A DNA stretch of 64,000 nucleotides from Candidatus Saccharimonas sp. (GCA_022736555.1 DZCW01000001.1:101552-165551); one strand, 5' to 3'. Positions 54,867 through 64,000 are shown, numbered from the stretch's first letter. Notes: generated by a model not told the origin, from the sequence alone. A program made the numbers and translations.

Positions 54867-55976
54867 ATGAAGAATAATGTACATATTGAAATCGACACAC
54901 GAACATTCGTCCGCTTTTGGTTAGTTGTTATCGGCTTTTTATTGGCAGCATTGGCAATTTACAGTGCTCGCACGGCGTTGATTATTATCGGCATATCATT
55001 CTTTTTGGCGATAGCCCTCAATTCGCCAGTTAATCGTTTAGCTAAAATGTTACCCAGTAAGAGTCGCGTATTAGGTACGACGCTGGCTTATGTAGCGGTT
55101 ATTCTGTTCTTGGGTGCAATAGTTTTCTTGGTAATTCCACCAATTATTGAACAGACGGCCAAATTTGTCCAAAATATACCATCATTGGTTGATAGTGCTA
55201 CTAAACAATCAGGCGGCATTAATGAATTTATCCATCATTATAATATTCAGCCAGAGGTTGATAAGGCTTTGAACTCGATCAAAGATAGCACATCACAGTT
55301 TGTGTCGGGCGCTGGCATGTTCTTGATTACAAGTATCGGCTCGGTTTTGTCGGTGATGACATCAACTATCCTAGTATTAGTGTTGACTTTCTTTATGCTA
55401 GTTGAGTGCCCAATGTGGATGAACCGTTTATGGAGTATCTATAACGACAAAGATCGAATGGATAGCCATAAACACCTGTTAAAACATATGTATTCTGCTG
55501 TCACTAGTTATGTAACTGGTCAGTTGTCTGTTTCGTCGATCGCTGGACTCGTGGCTGGTATTGTGGTGTTCGTTCTGAGTTTAATATTCGGCGTGCCTAC
55601 TAACTTGGCAATTCCGGCTTTGGCGATAATTTTTATGTTATCGCTCATCCCAATGTTTGGAGAAATAATCGGAGTTCTAATAGTGAGTGCTATATTGGCG
55701 CTCAATAGTATCACTGCCGCACTTATATTTTTGGTATTCTTTGTGATTTATGCCCAAGTCGAAAGCAACTATATCTCGCCTAAAATCCAATCGAAGAGGA
55801 CTAATTTATCGGCGCTTGCTATACTCGCATCGGTTACTATTGGTATTTACCTATTTGGCTTAGCTGGTGGTATTATATCGATCCCGATTGCTGGTTGTAT
55901 CAAGGTATTATTGGAAGAGTATTTTACTAAATCCAAGGATAATTACCTAAAGAAACAGTTAGTAAAAACTAACTAA
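54867..55976 (+). CDS. AI-2E family transporter
   Basis: 369 residues with about seven to eight transmembrane helices. Typical elements: SFFLAIALNSPVNRLAK, IPPIIEQTAKFVQNIPSL, GVPTNLAIPALAIIFMLSLIPMFGE and YAQVESNYISPKIQ. The family (TqsA, PerM, Na+/H+ antiporter-like members) has varied roles, so no substrate is assigned. TATAAT (54854-54859) ends seven bases before ATG 54867; the in-frame ATG at 54858 lies inside that box. Confidence 0.92.
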   Translation: MKNNVHIEIDTRTFVRFWLVVIGFLLAALAIYSARTALIIIGISFFLAIALNSPVNRLAKMLPSKSRVLGTTLAYVAVILFLGAIVFLVIPPIIEQTAKFVQNIPSLVDSATKQSGGINEFIHHYNIQPEVDKALNSIKDSTSQFVSGAGMFLITSIGSVLSVMTSTILVLVLTFFMLVECPMWMNRLWSIYNDKDRMDSHKHLLKHMYSAVTSYVTGQLSVSSIAGLVAGIVVFVLSLIFGVPTNLAIPALAIIFMLSLIPMFGEIIGVLIVSAILALNSITAALIFLVFFVIYAQVESNYISPKIQSKRTNLSALAILASVTIGIYLFGLAGGIISIPIAGCIKVLLEEYFTKSKDNYLKKQLVKTN

Positions 55977-55994
55977 TAATCCCCGTAATTTAAT

Positions 55995-57461
55995 CTAATC
56001 TTTGTATTCCCAGATAACTTCACTATTAGTATCGCGGACTATAATTCCAGTCGATAATAATTGGTCGCGTAACTTGTCTGATCTTGACCAATCTTTTTGA
56101 GTTCTGGCATGGTTGCGCTCTAAGATAAGCCGCTTGGCATCGTCGGTTATGTCTGGCGTGCTACTCATTAGCTGTAGGCCTAAGGTTGAATCGATGGTTT
56201 CCAGCAGGTTAATTAAAGCCTGTTGGTTGATGTTGGCCAAGCTTGCGCTATTAATCCTAGAAAAGGCCTCATCTATAATCCTGAGGGCTTCTGGCGTGCC
56301 TAAATCATCGTCGATGGCTTCGATAATTGCTCTAGAGGTGGCGTAGGTTGATACTGTCTTGTCGTTGGTGTTTCTGTCGTTATCGCTTTGGATTGTGTCG
56401 TGTGTTTGATGTCTCAGCGTGGCGATATTACGCCAGTTATGTAGGCGATTTTTAGCAGACTGTAAACCTTCGAAGGTAAAATTACCCTCGTTGCGGTAAT
56501 GTCCTTGTAATATAAACATGCGGTAATCGAGTGGCGAAAAGCCTTTTTGGGCTAAATCATCTAGTCTATAGCCGTTACCTAGTGACTTACTGATCTTGGA
56601 CCCGTTGATCTTGAGGTGGTTACTATGTAGCCAATAATTACTGAGGCGGACACCGTTAGCTACCTCAGACTGTGCAATCTCGTTGGTGTGGTGTACTGGT
56701 ATATGGTCTATACCGCCAGTATGAATATCAATAGTTTCACCGAGCAAGGCCATAATAATAGCCGAACACTCAAGATGCCATCCAGGGAAGCCCATAATCG
56801 CATCGTCGGTTTGATTATCTAATAAATCAGTCGGTGTTGCCCATTCCATATCGCGTTTTTCGCCTGTCGGTGTAAATTTCCATAATGCGAAATCGCTGTT
56901 ATTGTGTTTCTCCGGGTTAAACTCTACCCGAGCTCCTGCCATTTGCGATCCTAGTTTTAGATGAGCAAAGTCGGCGTAACGAGTGAATTTAGATGTGTCG
57001 AAATAAATACCGTCACTAATTTGATAGGTAAAACCTTTACTCTTTAGTTTACTAATCATATCTAACTGTTGCGGTATGTAATCTGTTGCTTTGGCGATAT
57101 GCTGTGGCATTATCATGCCTAGTGATTTCATTCCATTCATAAAATCTTCGGTGTAGAATGCAGCAATTTCCCAGGCGGTTTTGCCTTCGCGTTTAGCACC
57201 CTTTTCTAGTTTGTCTTCACCTTCATCAGCATCACTAGTTAAATGACCGACATCGGTGATATTTATAACTCGGTTAACTTCATAATCGTTAGCTATCAAT
57301 ATTCTAATTAATACATCCCAATAGATATAACTTGCCCAATTGCCGATATGCGGGTAATCATAGACTGTTGGTCCGCAAGTGTATATTGTGACTTTGCCGT
57401 TATTTTGAGCGACGAATTCGTCAACTTGATTAGTTAGGGTGTTATGAAATTTTAGTGTCAT
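55995..57461 (-). CDS. cysS: Cysteinyl-tRNA synthetase
   Basis: 488 residues. HIGH-type YDYPHIGNW after TCGPTV (zinc Cys), zinc ligands in WHLECSAI and DHIPVHHTNEIAQSE, KMSKS-type KISKSLGN, helical anticodon-binding C-terminus. Overlaps the upstream DHH gene by 20 bp, so co-translated. Confidence 0.97.
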   Translation of the reverse strand: MTLKFHNTLTNQVDEFVAQNNGKVTIYTCGPTVYDYPHIGNWASYIYWDVLIRILIANDYEVNRVINITDVGHLTSDADEGEDKLEKGAKREGKTAWEIAAFYTEDFMNGMKSLGMIMPQHIAKATDYIPQQLDMISKLKSKGFTYQISDGIYFDTSKFTRYADFAHLKLGSQMAGARVEFNPEKHNNSDFALWKFTPTGEKRDMEWATPTDLLDNQTDDAIMGFPGWHLECSAIIMALLGETIDIHTGGIDHIPVHHTNEIAQSEVANGVRLSNYWLHSNHLKINGSKISKSLGNGYRLDDLAQKGFSPLDYRMFILQGHYRNEGNFTFEGLQSAKNRLHNWRNIATLRHQTHDTIQSDNDRNTNDKTVSTYATSRAIIEAIDDDLGTPEALRIIDEAFSRINSASLANINQQALINLLETIDSTLGLQLMSSTPDITDDAKRLILERNHARTQKDWSRSDKLRDQLLSTGIIVRDTNSEVIWEYKD

Positions 57462-58440
57462 TAGAATATTCTTTCAATGCCTTGTCGGTGGCATCTATTA
57501 GTTCTGGAATTATTGTATCAATAGATTCATAAATTCTAAAACCCGAAGCATATTCATGGCCGCCACCACCAAAGAATCCAGCCACGGTTGCAGCGATTGG
57601 AATATTACCACGTAATTTACCAGTTAATTTGCCGTCAGGATAGGTTTTAATGGCCACGCCTAATTCAACACCTTCGACTAGGCGCATTTCGTCTAGTACT
57701 AGAATACTCGGGTTGTATTGGTCGCTATAGGCTTGGATTTCTTCCCATGGAATACGTATTAGGGCTAGTTTGCCGTCTAAGAAATACTCAATACGTTCAA
57801 TCAATACGCCTTTGTATTTTAGAATTTCAGCCGATTTCTTCATATATTCGCGACGTCTTTTTTCGACTTCGGAGTTACTAGCGCCAAGTTCAGTTAGCTT
57901 GCCAGCGATAAAGAACGTTTGAGATGAAACGGTCTGAGTAGTTAGCCCTAGGCTGTCGCTCATAATAGCAATCATTAAATCTTCGGCTGCTTGCTGATTA
58001 ATAGTCCATTTACTATCAATTGCCAGGTTATAAATTACTTCACTAGTAGCAACCGTATCCTCGACCAATAAGACATGATCAAAACTAAGGTTAGATTTAG
58101 TTATATGGTGATCGATAACTAGAACTGGATGGGTTTCTAAGAAATGGCGGACACCAGGAGTTTCCAGGACTTTTGTTATTAAAACGTCGGCCGTTGTATC
58201 AACTATGATTGCTAAGTCGGCACTGCTGTCGAAATCATTAACGACCCTATCCCAGCCGTTTATATAGTGCATATATTTTGGAATTTCAACTGGGCAGTAA
58301 AGTACTATAGTCTTGCCTAAATCACCTAGAATCTCTTCTAGGGCGAGCGAACTACCTAATGAATCACCATCAGGGTTTTCAGCCTGAATGACGATAATTT
58401 TTTTGGCTGAATTTATCAATTCGCGGGCTTTATCGTACAT
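57442..58440 (-). CDS. DHH-family phosphoesterase (NrnA-like)
   Basis: 332 residues. DHH domain: AENPDGDSLGSSLAL, IIVDTTAD, VIDHHITKSN; C-terminal DHHA1 domain with FFGGGGHEYASGF. NrnA-type enzymes degrade nanoRNAs and pAp or cyclic dinucleotides. It starts one base before the recR stop region and overlaps cysS. Confidence 0.9.
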   Translation of the reverse strand: MYDKARELINSAKKIIVIQAENPDGDSLGSSLALEEILGDLGKTIVLYCPVEIPKYMHYINGWDRVVNDFDSSADLAIIVDTTADVLITKVLETPGVRHFLETHPVLVIDHHITKSNLSFDHVLLVEDTVATSEVIYNLAIDSKWTINQQAAEDLMIAIMSDSLGLTTQTVSSQTFFIAGKLTELGASNSEVEKRRREYMKKSAEILKYKGVLIERIEYFLDGKLALIRIPWEEIQAYSDQYNPSILVLDEMRLVEGVELGVAIKTYPDGKLTGKLRGNIPIAATVAGFFGGGGHEYASGFRIYESIDTIIPELIDATDKALKEYSNDTKIS

Positions 58441-59055
58441 TTAAAATGACCTTCTGCCTTCTAGGGCGTGAGTTAGCGTAATTTGACTGGCGTATTCTAG
58501 GTCGACTCCAACTGGTATGCCACGAGCTAGTCTGGTTATTTTAATATCAATTCCACTATCAACGATGTGCCGTTGTAGAAATATAGCTGTTGATTCACCT
58601 TCGATACTAGCGTTGGTTGCGATAATAACTTCTTGGACATTGTCACGAGTTAGGTGTTCGATTAACTCTGGGATATGTAATTGTTCGGGTCCGATACCAT
58701 CAATAGGGCTAATTGCTCCGCCAAGTACATGGTAAGTACCGTTAAATTGCCCAGTACGCTCTAGTGTAACGATATCAAGTGGTTCTTCGACTACAGCGAC
58801 TATCGTTTTATCACGGGTTGGATCGCTATATAGCGGCGAGATAGTTTCGCTGGCATCTATTAAAGCGAATGTGACTGGGCAGCTTTTTATATTTTCGTGA
58901 AGTTTCAATAAGGCCGCCGCCATCTTTTCGCTAATGTGTTTGTCGGCTCTTAGCAGATAATAGGCGTAACGTTCGGCTGTGCGTGCGCCAACACCAGGTA
59001 GACGACCCAGTTCATCGATGGCGTTTATAAGTGCCGATGGAAGTAATTGAGGCAA
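58441..59055 (-). CDS. recR: Recombination protein RecR, zinc-finger Cys missing
   Basis: 204 residues. Helix-hairpin-helix LGRLPGVGARTAERYAYYLL and Toprim domain with AVVEEPLDIVTLER, YHVLGGAISPIDGIGP, IIATNASIEGESTA, TRLARGIPVG. The region that normally holds a C4 zinc finger keeps only C59 (SCPVTFALIDASE then SDPTRD). RecR works with RecF/RecO in gap repair. It follows ybaB by ten bases, the usual dnaX-ybaB-recR neighbourhood, here interrupted. Confidence 0.95.
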   Translation of the reverse strand: MPQLLPSALINAIDELGRLPGVGARTAERYAYYLLRADKHISEKMAAALLKLHENIKSCPVTFALIDASETISPLYSDPTRDKTIVAVVEEPLDIVTLERTGQFNGTYHVLGGAISPIDGIGPEQLHIPELIEHLTRDNVQEVIIATNASIEGESTAIFLQRHIVDSGIDIKITRLARGIPVGVDLEYASQITLTHALEGRRSF

Positions 59056-59064
59056 CTTTGTAAC

Positions 59065-59355
59065 CTATAACCCTAATTTACCTAGGCTACCCATGAGTGG
59101 TTTCATTTTTTCAGCAGCGACTTCTTGGGCTTTGGCAAGTCCGTCGCGAATAGCGATTTCTAGCCAGTGTTCTAGTTCTGAGATGTCATCTAAATCGACT
59201 TGTTTTGGATCGATATTGATTTTCTTGACCTTTAATTCACCAGTGACTTGCACGACTACCGCGCCATCACCTGCCTCTACTTCGATTATTTCTTTTTTTA
59301 GCTCGTTTTGAGCTTTTCTAAGATCGTTCATCATCTTTATTTGATCAAATGCCAT
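59065..59355 (-). CDS. YbaB/EbfC nucleoid-associated protein
   Basis: 96 residues: N-terminal helix with NDLRKAQNELKKEI, central VVVQVTGELKVKKINIDP, C-terminal helix EVAAEKMKPLMG. Binds DNA as a dimer. AAAGGAG lies about eight bases before the ATG. Head of the ybaB-recR-nrnA-cysS operon. Confidence 0.93.
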   Translation of the reverse strand: MAFDQIKMMNDLRKAQNELKKEIIEVEAGDGAVVVQVTGELKVKKINIDPKQVDLDDISELEHWLEIAIRDGLAKAQEVAAEKMKPLMGSLGKLGL

Positions 59356-59402
59356 TGTCGGTACTCCTTTAGGATTGTTAATTACTAGTATACTTCAATC
59401 TG

Positions 59403-60824
59403 TTATTTTTTGTACAGATAAAACCGGTCACCGTCATTGCTGGTCGATCTGGTGATAATTTGTTCGATCGCATAACCAGTGATTGATTGTTTGGCGGCTC
59501 GCGTTGCTAGAAATCGATCGGTTGTTGGGATGGTCGATACAGCTACGTTCTTATTGTATTTAGCAAATACATCATAAAAAGCTAGCTCACCATTACCTAC
59601 TACTAGGTTGGTTGTGTTTTTTTGTATTAACTTAATGTCGTTCGAGAAATTCGGTACGATATTTGGATCGTATTTATAACTGTAAATGTAGCGGCTCATA
59701 CCTGAAAGTACTAAGACTGTTACTAATATAACGATTGGTACTAGACCAATAATTCGTGCGTAAGGGTTGCGCGGAAATAGACTATACCAATAGTAAAAAA
59801 GTTCACTCAGCCCATAAGCTAGTAGGATTAATAGTGGCAAGAAAGTAATGCTAGTAAAGGTAGGGTTTAAAACGAGTATTGGTATCAAACATAATATCCA
59901 TAGGGCTATAGTATAACTTTTGGCGGTTTCTCGAGTCTGGAATAATCGATATAACCCGATTAGGATTATTGACATCGAACCTAATTCAAAGAACGGTGTT
60001 ATTAAGGTTGTCGTGCCCCCTAATTTAGCGAATCCTAGATATTGAATACTCAGCGATGTTATATTGGTGCCAATATTTGGCCAACTGCTGGGTATGCCTA
60101 GTAGAGTTAATATAATATCTGGTGTTTTTATAACAGAAACTATTAGTGGTGCTGTTATTAGGAAAATAACGACAAGCCCAGTTATCAGTTCAAATCGCGG
60201 TAATCTTTTGACGATACAACGCAAATGTGGGTGTATTAATATAGCGACCACAAAAGCTATTAATACGTAAATACTAAGTGGTGTATATAGGCTTAGTGCT
60301 GCAGTTGCGCAAAAGGCAATAATAAATAATGGTCTGAGGTGTTTTTGGTATGGAATTAGGCTGGCAATTAGCATCAACCAGACTGGCCAAAACACGTACA
60401 TGATATCGGCTGTTCCATTCTGGGCTATGAATAGAAATTGTCCGGTTGTAATTGCAATTAACGAGGCGAGTACGCTTATCCTCGGTCTAAACCATTGCCT
60501 GAGTAGCATTACTATGCCGATAATTGCTAGAAATGCCAACATAATTGACGGTAACTTAATACTGAGTATTGATATTCCGAATAAGGCTAAACTAGCATGC
60601 TGCAGTATATGGTATGGCATATTAGCTATGTCAATATTAGTCAGGTTTGATAGATTAGTTATACTACTTTGGGCGACTGAGTGCATTTCGGCGTTAGATA
60701 TGCCACCAGGTAAATATAAGCCGACGAATATAAGGGTTGCGATCAAACCGACAATAACTAGACTATATCCGATCCAGTAGCGCCAGCGATATATATAAAA
60801 ATTAGTAATATTGAGCTTACCCAT
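59403..60824 (-). CDS. Multi-pass membrane glycosyltransferase (GT39/ArnT-like)
   Basis: 473 residues with about ten to twelve transmembrane helices and a C-terminal soluble segment. First loop has GGISNAEMHSVAQSS, where GT-C enzymes carry an acidic catalytic residue. Likely transfers a sugar from a lipid carrier to a protein or envelope glycan; substrates unknown. TATAAT lies 11 bases before the ATG. Confidence 0.75.
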   Translation of the reverse strand: MGKLNITNFYIYRWRYWIGYSLVIVGLIATLIFVGLYLPGGISNAEMHSVAQSSITNLSNLTNIDIANMPYHILQHASLALFGISILSIKLPSIMLAFLAIIGIVMLLRQWFRPRISVLASLIAITTGQFLFIAQNGTADIMYVFWPVWLMLIASLIPYQKHLRPLFIIAFCATAALSLYTPLSIYVLIAFVVAILIHPHLRCIVKRLPRFELITGLVVIFLITAPLIVSVIKTPDIILTLLGIPSSWPNIGTNITSLSIQYLGFAKLGGTTTLITPFFELGSMSIILIGLYRLFQTRETAKSYTIALWILCLIPILVLNPTFTSITFLPLLILLAYGLSELFYYWYSLFPRNPYARIIGLVPIVILVTVLVLSGMSRYIYSYKYDPNIVPNFSNDIKLIQKNTTNLVVGNGELAFYDVFAKYNKNVAVSTIPTTDRFLATRAAKQSITGYAIEQIITRSTSNDGDRFYLYKK

Positions 60825-60850
60825 ATTTAATAATGATTATATCACGAGGT

Positions 60851-62200
60851 CTAGTCGTTGTGTTTATGGTCAAGTGACATAAAGCGCAATCGCTCAGGAT
60901 GGAAGTATAACTCTACCTTACCGGTTGGGCCGTTACGGTGTTTAGCGATGATTAAATCGGTAATATTTTCGCGTTCAGTTTCTGGGTTATAGTAGGCTTC
61001 GCGATAAATAAACATTACAATATCGGCATCTTGCTCGATAGATCCAGATTCACGCAAATCAGCCAGCTGAGGAATTTGTGGACTGCGTGACTCAACCGAA
61101 CGTGATAACTGGCTGAGGGCGATAACTGGTACGTTTAATTCGCGAGCAATTAACTTTAAACCACGCGAGATTTCACTTACTTCTTGGACACGGTTATTGC
61201 TATTACCGCTACTACCCTGCATCAATTGTAAGTAATCTACAATAACTAGTCCGAGTGGGTGCTCGTGGTTAGCTCGGCGAGCTTTGGTGCGCATTTCTAA
61301 AACTGATAACCCCGGTGTGTCATCGATAAATATCGGTGCTTCGGCCAGTTCACCCATCGCTTCGGATAATTTACCGAAATCGTCGTCGGATAGATTTCCG
61401 GTACGAATATTCCAAGCATCAACACCCGAAGCATCGGCCAACATACGGTCGACTAACTGTTCCTTGCTCATCTCGAGGCTAAAGAATAAAACTGGTTGTT
61501 TAGCGATTGTCGCTACATTATATGCTAGATTTGTGACGAGTGTGGTTTTACCCATGGCTGGACGAGCAGCTAGAATAATTAAATCGCTACGTTGTAGACC
61601 GGCGGTCATATTATCGAGGTCTTTATAGCCTGTTCGTACACCACGCAGAGCACCTTTGTTGCGATGTAATTCTTCCATACGATCGAAACTTTCGGTCAAG
61701 ATACTTTCGATACTAACTAGGTCTTGTTTGAGCGATTGATCGCTGACCGAGAATAATTCAGCCTCGGCTTTTTCTAATAATTCTTGAGTGGTAGTTTCTT
61801 CGTCGTAACCTAGTTCGGATATTTCACCGCTAGCTCTAATTAAGCGACGTCTGACGGCTTTTTGGGCGACTAATTCGGAATAAGCTTCGGCGTGCGCCGA
61901 AGTTGGGACATAATTTGTTAGTTCAGTTAAATAAGCCGAGCCACCGACAGTATCGATGTTTTTCTTGCGCTTTAGCTCTTCGGTAAGTGTTAATAGGTCG
62001 ACGGGTTTATGCTTTTCGTATAAGCTCATCATACCTTCGTAAATAATGGCGTGTCGTTTTTCGTAAAAGTCTTTGGCGGTAACGTGTTCGGAAATATCAG
62101 ATAGGGTTTCTTCGTCAATCAAAACTGCGCCGAGCAAACTCTTTTCGGCGTCGATATTTTGTGGCGGGATTTTCCCCGTAATTACCTCTTTGGTTGCCAT
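60851..62200 (-). CDS. dnaB: Replicative DNA helicase DnaB
   Basis: 449 residues. N-terminal helical domain (NIDAEKSLLGAVLIDEETL) and RecA-like C-terminal domain: Walker A ILAARPAMGKTTL, FSLEMSKEQL, Walker B VIVDYLQLM, ALSQLSRSVE, LADLRESGSIEQDAD, and terminal AKHRNGPTG. Unwinds DNA at the fork. Starts ten bases after the dnaX stop, so the two replisome genes form an operon. Confidence 0.97.
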   Translation of the reverse strand: MATKEVITGKIPPQNIDAEKSLLGAVLIDEETLSDISEHVTAKDFYEKRHAIIYEGMMSLYEKHKPVDLLTLTEELKRKKNIDTVGGSAYLTELTNYVPTSAHAEAYSELVAQKAVRRRLIRASGEISELGYDEETTTQELLEKAEAELFSVSDQSLKQDLVSIESILTESFDRMEELHRNKGALRGVRTGYKDLDNMTAGLQRSDLIILAARPAMGKTTLVTNLAYNVATIAKQPVLFFSLEMSKEQLVDRMLADASGVDAWNIRTGNLSDDDFGKLSEAMGELAEAPIFIDDTPGLSVLEMRTKARRANHEHPLGLVIVDYLQLMQGSSGNSNNRVQEVSEISRGLKLIARELNVPVIALSQLSRSVESRSPQIPQLADLRESGSIEQDADIVMFIYREAYYNPETERENITDLIIAKHRNGPTGKVELYFHPERLRFMSLDHKHND

Positions 62201-62210
62201 TTCGTATAAT

Positions 62211-63620
62211 TTATACGGCCTCTAACGAAACCTCTTCTCCTCCACCCATAATAGCAGTAATTGCAGCCGCCTGTGAATCTTTGGGTGGGGTGGTTGTGGG
62301 GATTGTGTGGATATCTAGTCCATAAACTCCAACTTCTTGCAAACATTTATGGAGTAGCGGGCTGTATTTAGTGTCGTCGAGTTTATTTTTATAAAAGTTA
62401 TTATTTGTGTATAGAGTTAGGGTGTTGTCTATTAATTCGTGGCCGCATTTTACTAGAACGCTGTATAAGGCTATGTAATTTTGCTTAGTATAGTCAACTA
62501 ATTTATTCCAATCAAAGGCCGAGATGTCTATTTTAGTTGATATGGATGTTTTACTAACTGGTTTTTTGGTAGTTTTAATAACCTGCTCTTCTTTGATGAC
62601 TTGTTTTTTCAACTCGGCAACTGTGGCGCTGACTTCGCGAACAGGTGCTAGTAGCGCGGCTGTTTTAGATGGTTGCTTAGGTGCGGCTGCCATGCCTAGC
62701 ACGCTGAGTAATTTTAATTGTGGTTGGGAACTTTTTGCGACATCAATTAAATTATCCAGTAGTGGTAATAATTGTGGCTTTTTGGCAATTTTATTACGTA
62801 TGCTGCTAGTTAGCTGTTCAACCAACACCGTGCTACTGACACCATCGTTGAAAGTTTGATTTAGCAGTTCGACTAAACTATCGATATCGCGATTCTCGAC
62901 AGCTCCTAATAATTTATCAATAATACTAAGTGAGGCCATACCGAGGGTGTTCTCGATTAATTCGGCAGTGATCGTGTCGTCGGTTAGGCTAGATAGTTGG
63001 TCTAATAAACTAATACTATCGCGAAAACTACCATCACTACGTTCGGCTATTAGGTTCAGAGCTTCGTCGGTTATTTTAATTTTTTCTTGTTTGGCTATAT
63101 AAGCTAAATGTTTAACGGCATCGTCGATACTAATAGGACGAAAACTAAAACGTTGTGTGCGGCTGATGATTGTAGCTGGAAGTTTTTCGATATTGGTGGT
63201 CGCTAGGATAAAAACGATGTGTTCTGGTGGTTCCTCGAGGGTTTTTAGTAGCGCATTAAAAGCTGCCTTAGACAGCATGTGGACTTCATCTATGATATAG
63301 ATTTTTTTGCTAGCCGAAACTGGGGCGATTTGAACTTTTTCGCGTAGATCCCTAACGTCTTCGACACCATTATTACTAGCAGCATCAATTTCGATAATAT
63401 CTAAATTAAGAGTCTCTTCGTCGTAAACTAGCCCATTAATTTCATGAGCTAAAATGCGGGCTACTGAAGTTTTGCCAACACCACGTGGGCCAGTCAGTAA
63501 ATAGGCGTGGGACACATGACCTTGCGAAATAGCGCGCGATAAAATATCGGTTATATGCTTTTGTCCGATCACTTCGTCGAGCGATTTGCTGCGATATTTT
63601 CGGTACAATGCTTTTGACAT
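62211..63620 (-). CDS. dnaX: DNA polymerase III gamma/tau subunit, zinc module missing
   Basis: 469 residues. YRKYRSKSLDEVIGQKHI, Walker A GPRGVGKTSVARILA, DAASNNGVEDVRDLR, Walker B YIIDEVHML, sensor LATTNIEKLPATIISRTQRF. The Cys-rich zinc loop normally between ARIxAKxxNC and the DAASN motif is replaced by about 12 residues without any Cys. Clamp-loader ATPase; the C-terminal third may be a tau-like tail. AGGGGAA before the ATG. Confidence 0.96.
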   Translation of the reverse strand: MSKALYRKYRSKSLDEVIGQKHITDILSRAISQGHVSHAYLLTGPRGVGKTSVARILAHEINGLVYDEETLNLDIIEIDAASNNGVEDVRDLREKVQIAPVSASKKIYIIDEVHMLSKAAFNALLKTLEEPPEHIVFILATTNIEKLPATIISRTQRFSFRPISIDDAVKHLAYIAKQEKIKITDEALNLIAERSDGSFRDSISLLDQLSSLTDDTITAELIENTLGMASLSIIDKLLGAVENRDIDSLVELLNQTFNDGVSSTVLVEQLTSSIRNKIAKKPQLLPLLDNLIDVAKSSQPQLKLLSVLGMAAAPKQPSKTAALLAPVREVSATVAELKKQVIKEEQVIKTTKKPVSKTSISTKIDISAFDWNKLVDYTKQNYIALYSVLVKCGHELIDNTLTLYTNNNFYKNKLDDTKYSPLLHKCLQEVGVYGLDIHTIPTTTPPKDSQAAAITAIMGGGEEVSLEAV

Positions 63621-63785
63621 TGTTTGTTTCCCCTATACTCTTATTCTACGCACAATTATACGCACTTCACGTGTCGCATAATGCCGTATTATTTACCATT
63701 TTTGTTTTCACCTCTGTGATGGGATCAGTATAGTGCTTTTGTTTGTTTAGTGCAATAGTTCGCAATTATCTAAAGAAGGTTATCT

Positions 63786-63881
63786 ATGGCATCAGCTATT
63801 TTTAAGATACAAAAAAATAGGGCTGATGCTATCGAATTATTCAAATCCGTTTTGCAACAGTCCCGTCTTAATGTTGGTTAG
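63786..63881 (+). CDS. Possible 31-residue peptide
   Basis: ATG with AAGAAGG six bases upstream; sequence starts MASAIFKIQKNRADAIELF and ends RLNVG, an amphipathic helix in appearance. Its stop overlaps the convergent partial gene by four bases. No family; could be chance. Confidence 0.35.
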   Translation: MASAIFKIQKNRADAIELFKSVLQQSRLNVG

Positions 63882-64000
63882 ATTAGCTCTAGCATTTTAG
63901 CCAAAGCGGCTTTTTCAAGTTTACTACCGGATAATGCTTTACTATAAACCATCTTGGCTTCCTCGAGTGTGGCCGTAGCCAGCAAAGCCATGCCAATCTC
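63878..64000 (-). CDS. C-terminal fragment of an unknown gene
   Basis: The last ~40 codons of a gene that continues beyond the right edge: helical, with ATLEEAKMVYSKALSG and ending KMLELI before TAA. Codon use and helix pattern look coding. Family not identifiable. The stretch 63621-63785 upstream of it holds no recognised feature. Confidence 0.55.
   Translation of the reverse strand, partial: EIGMALLATATLEEAKMVYSKALSGSKLEKAALAKMLELI

Noticed and set aside
1..64000. UGA recoded as glycine (SR1/Gracilibacteria code)
   Set aside because: TGA ends clear families at the expected length (for example the RNHCP protein and the 40.7-kb radical SAM gene).
1..64000. Insertion sequences, integrases or prophage genes
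   Set aside because: No transposase, recombinase or phage structural protein motifs in any translated frame I examined.

Overview
The window looks like a chromosomal segment of a Patescibacteria (CPR) genome, most likely Candidatus Saccharibacteria (TM7). This is an inference from gene content: small, tightly packed genes; a streamlined set of replication, repair and translation genes; many short membrane or secreted proteins with no clear family; PEGA, DUF3048, bactofilin-like, sortase and pilin-like surface proteins; and almost no biosynthetic pathways. TGA acts as a stop codon, so this is not an SR1 or Gracilibacteria genome with recoded UGA. Three tRNAs are present (Glu-UUC, Leu-CAA, Gln-CUG), all with CCA encoded in the DNA. 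No rRNA, CRISPR array or transposase was seen.

Layout. 1-7.1 kb: the start of an S4-domain gene, two sensor kinases with REC-only or REC-tail response regulators, tRNA-Glu and a DUF3048 lipoprotein-like gene. 7.1-13.2 kb: gltX, a PEGA protein, a sortase, tRNA-Leu and an HD hydrolase. 13.3-18.6 kb: a small gene with a long leader, an exonuclease III / MTH1-like Nudix / NAD(P)HX-dehydratase-like operon, smpB, a GT4 glycosyltransferase and an alpha/beta hydrolase. 18.7-24.5 kb: an ABC-F protein, a 940-residue pilin-like protein with two seven-bladed RCC1 propellers, a dihydrouridine synthase and a 52-residue DnaJ-type zinc protein. 24.6-25.1 kb: a candidate structured ncRNA with its own promoter and terminator. 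25.1-31.5 kb: a UvrD helicase-nuclease, an rRNA/tRNA uracil methyltransferase and a polymer-forming surface protein.

31.6-50.4 kb is the accessory region. It holds tRNA-Gln followed by a two-gene CBASS antiphage operon (CD-NTase plus Cap15 effector), DUF2164 and YfiH genes, an animal-like PurC-PurE (PAICS) fusion, and two tandem unknown genes with duplicated promoter-leader-terminator units. Next comes an SD-driven operon of RNHCP protein, two radical SAM proteins, a YkgJ cysteine-cluster protein and a 43-residue peptide, which resembles a RiPP biosynthetic cluster. Then follow a class V aminotransferase, an unknown gene with a possible -1 frameshift at A-AAA-AAC, a kinase-like protein and a frameshifted surface protein. 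50.4-64 kb returns to core functions: a Gre factor, a two-component system with a MacB-like ABC exporter, an AI-2E transporter, cysS-nrnA-recR-ybaB, a membrane glycosyltransferase, dnaB and dnaX.

Expression style. At least fifteen transcription-unit heads have a -10 hexamer ending 6-8 nt before the start codon, so their mRNAs should be leaderless. Internal operon genes and many accessory genes instead carry clear Shine-Dalgarno sequences, often with leaders of 100-250 nt. I used this to correct several start codons.
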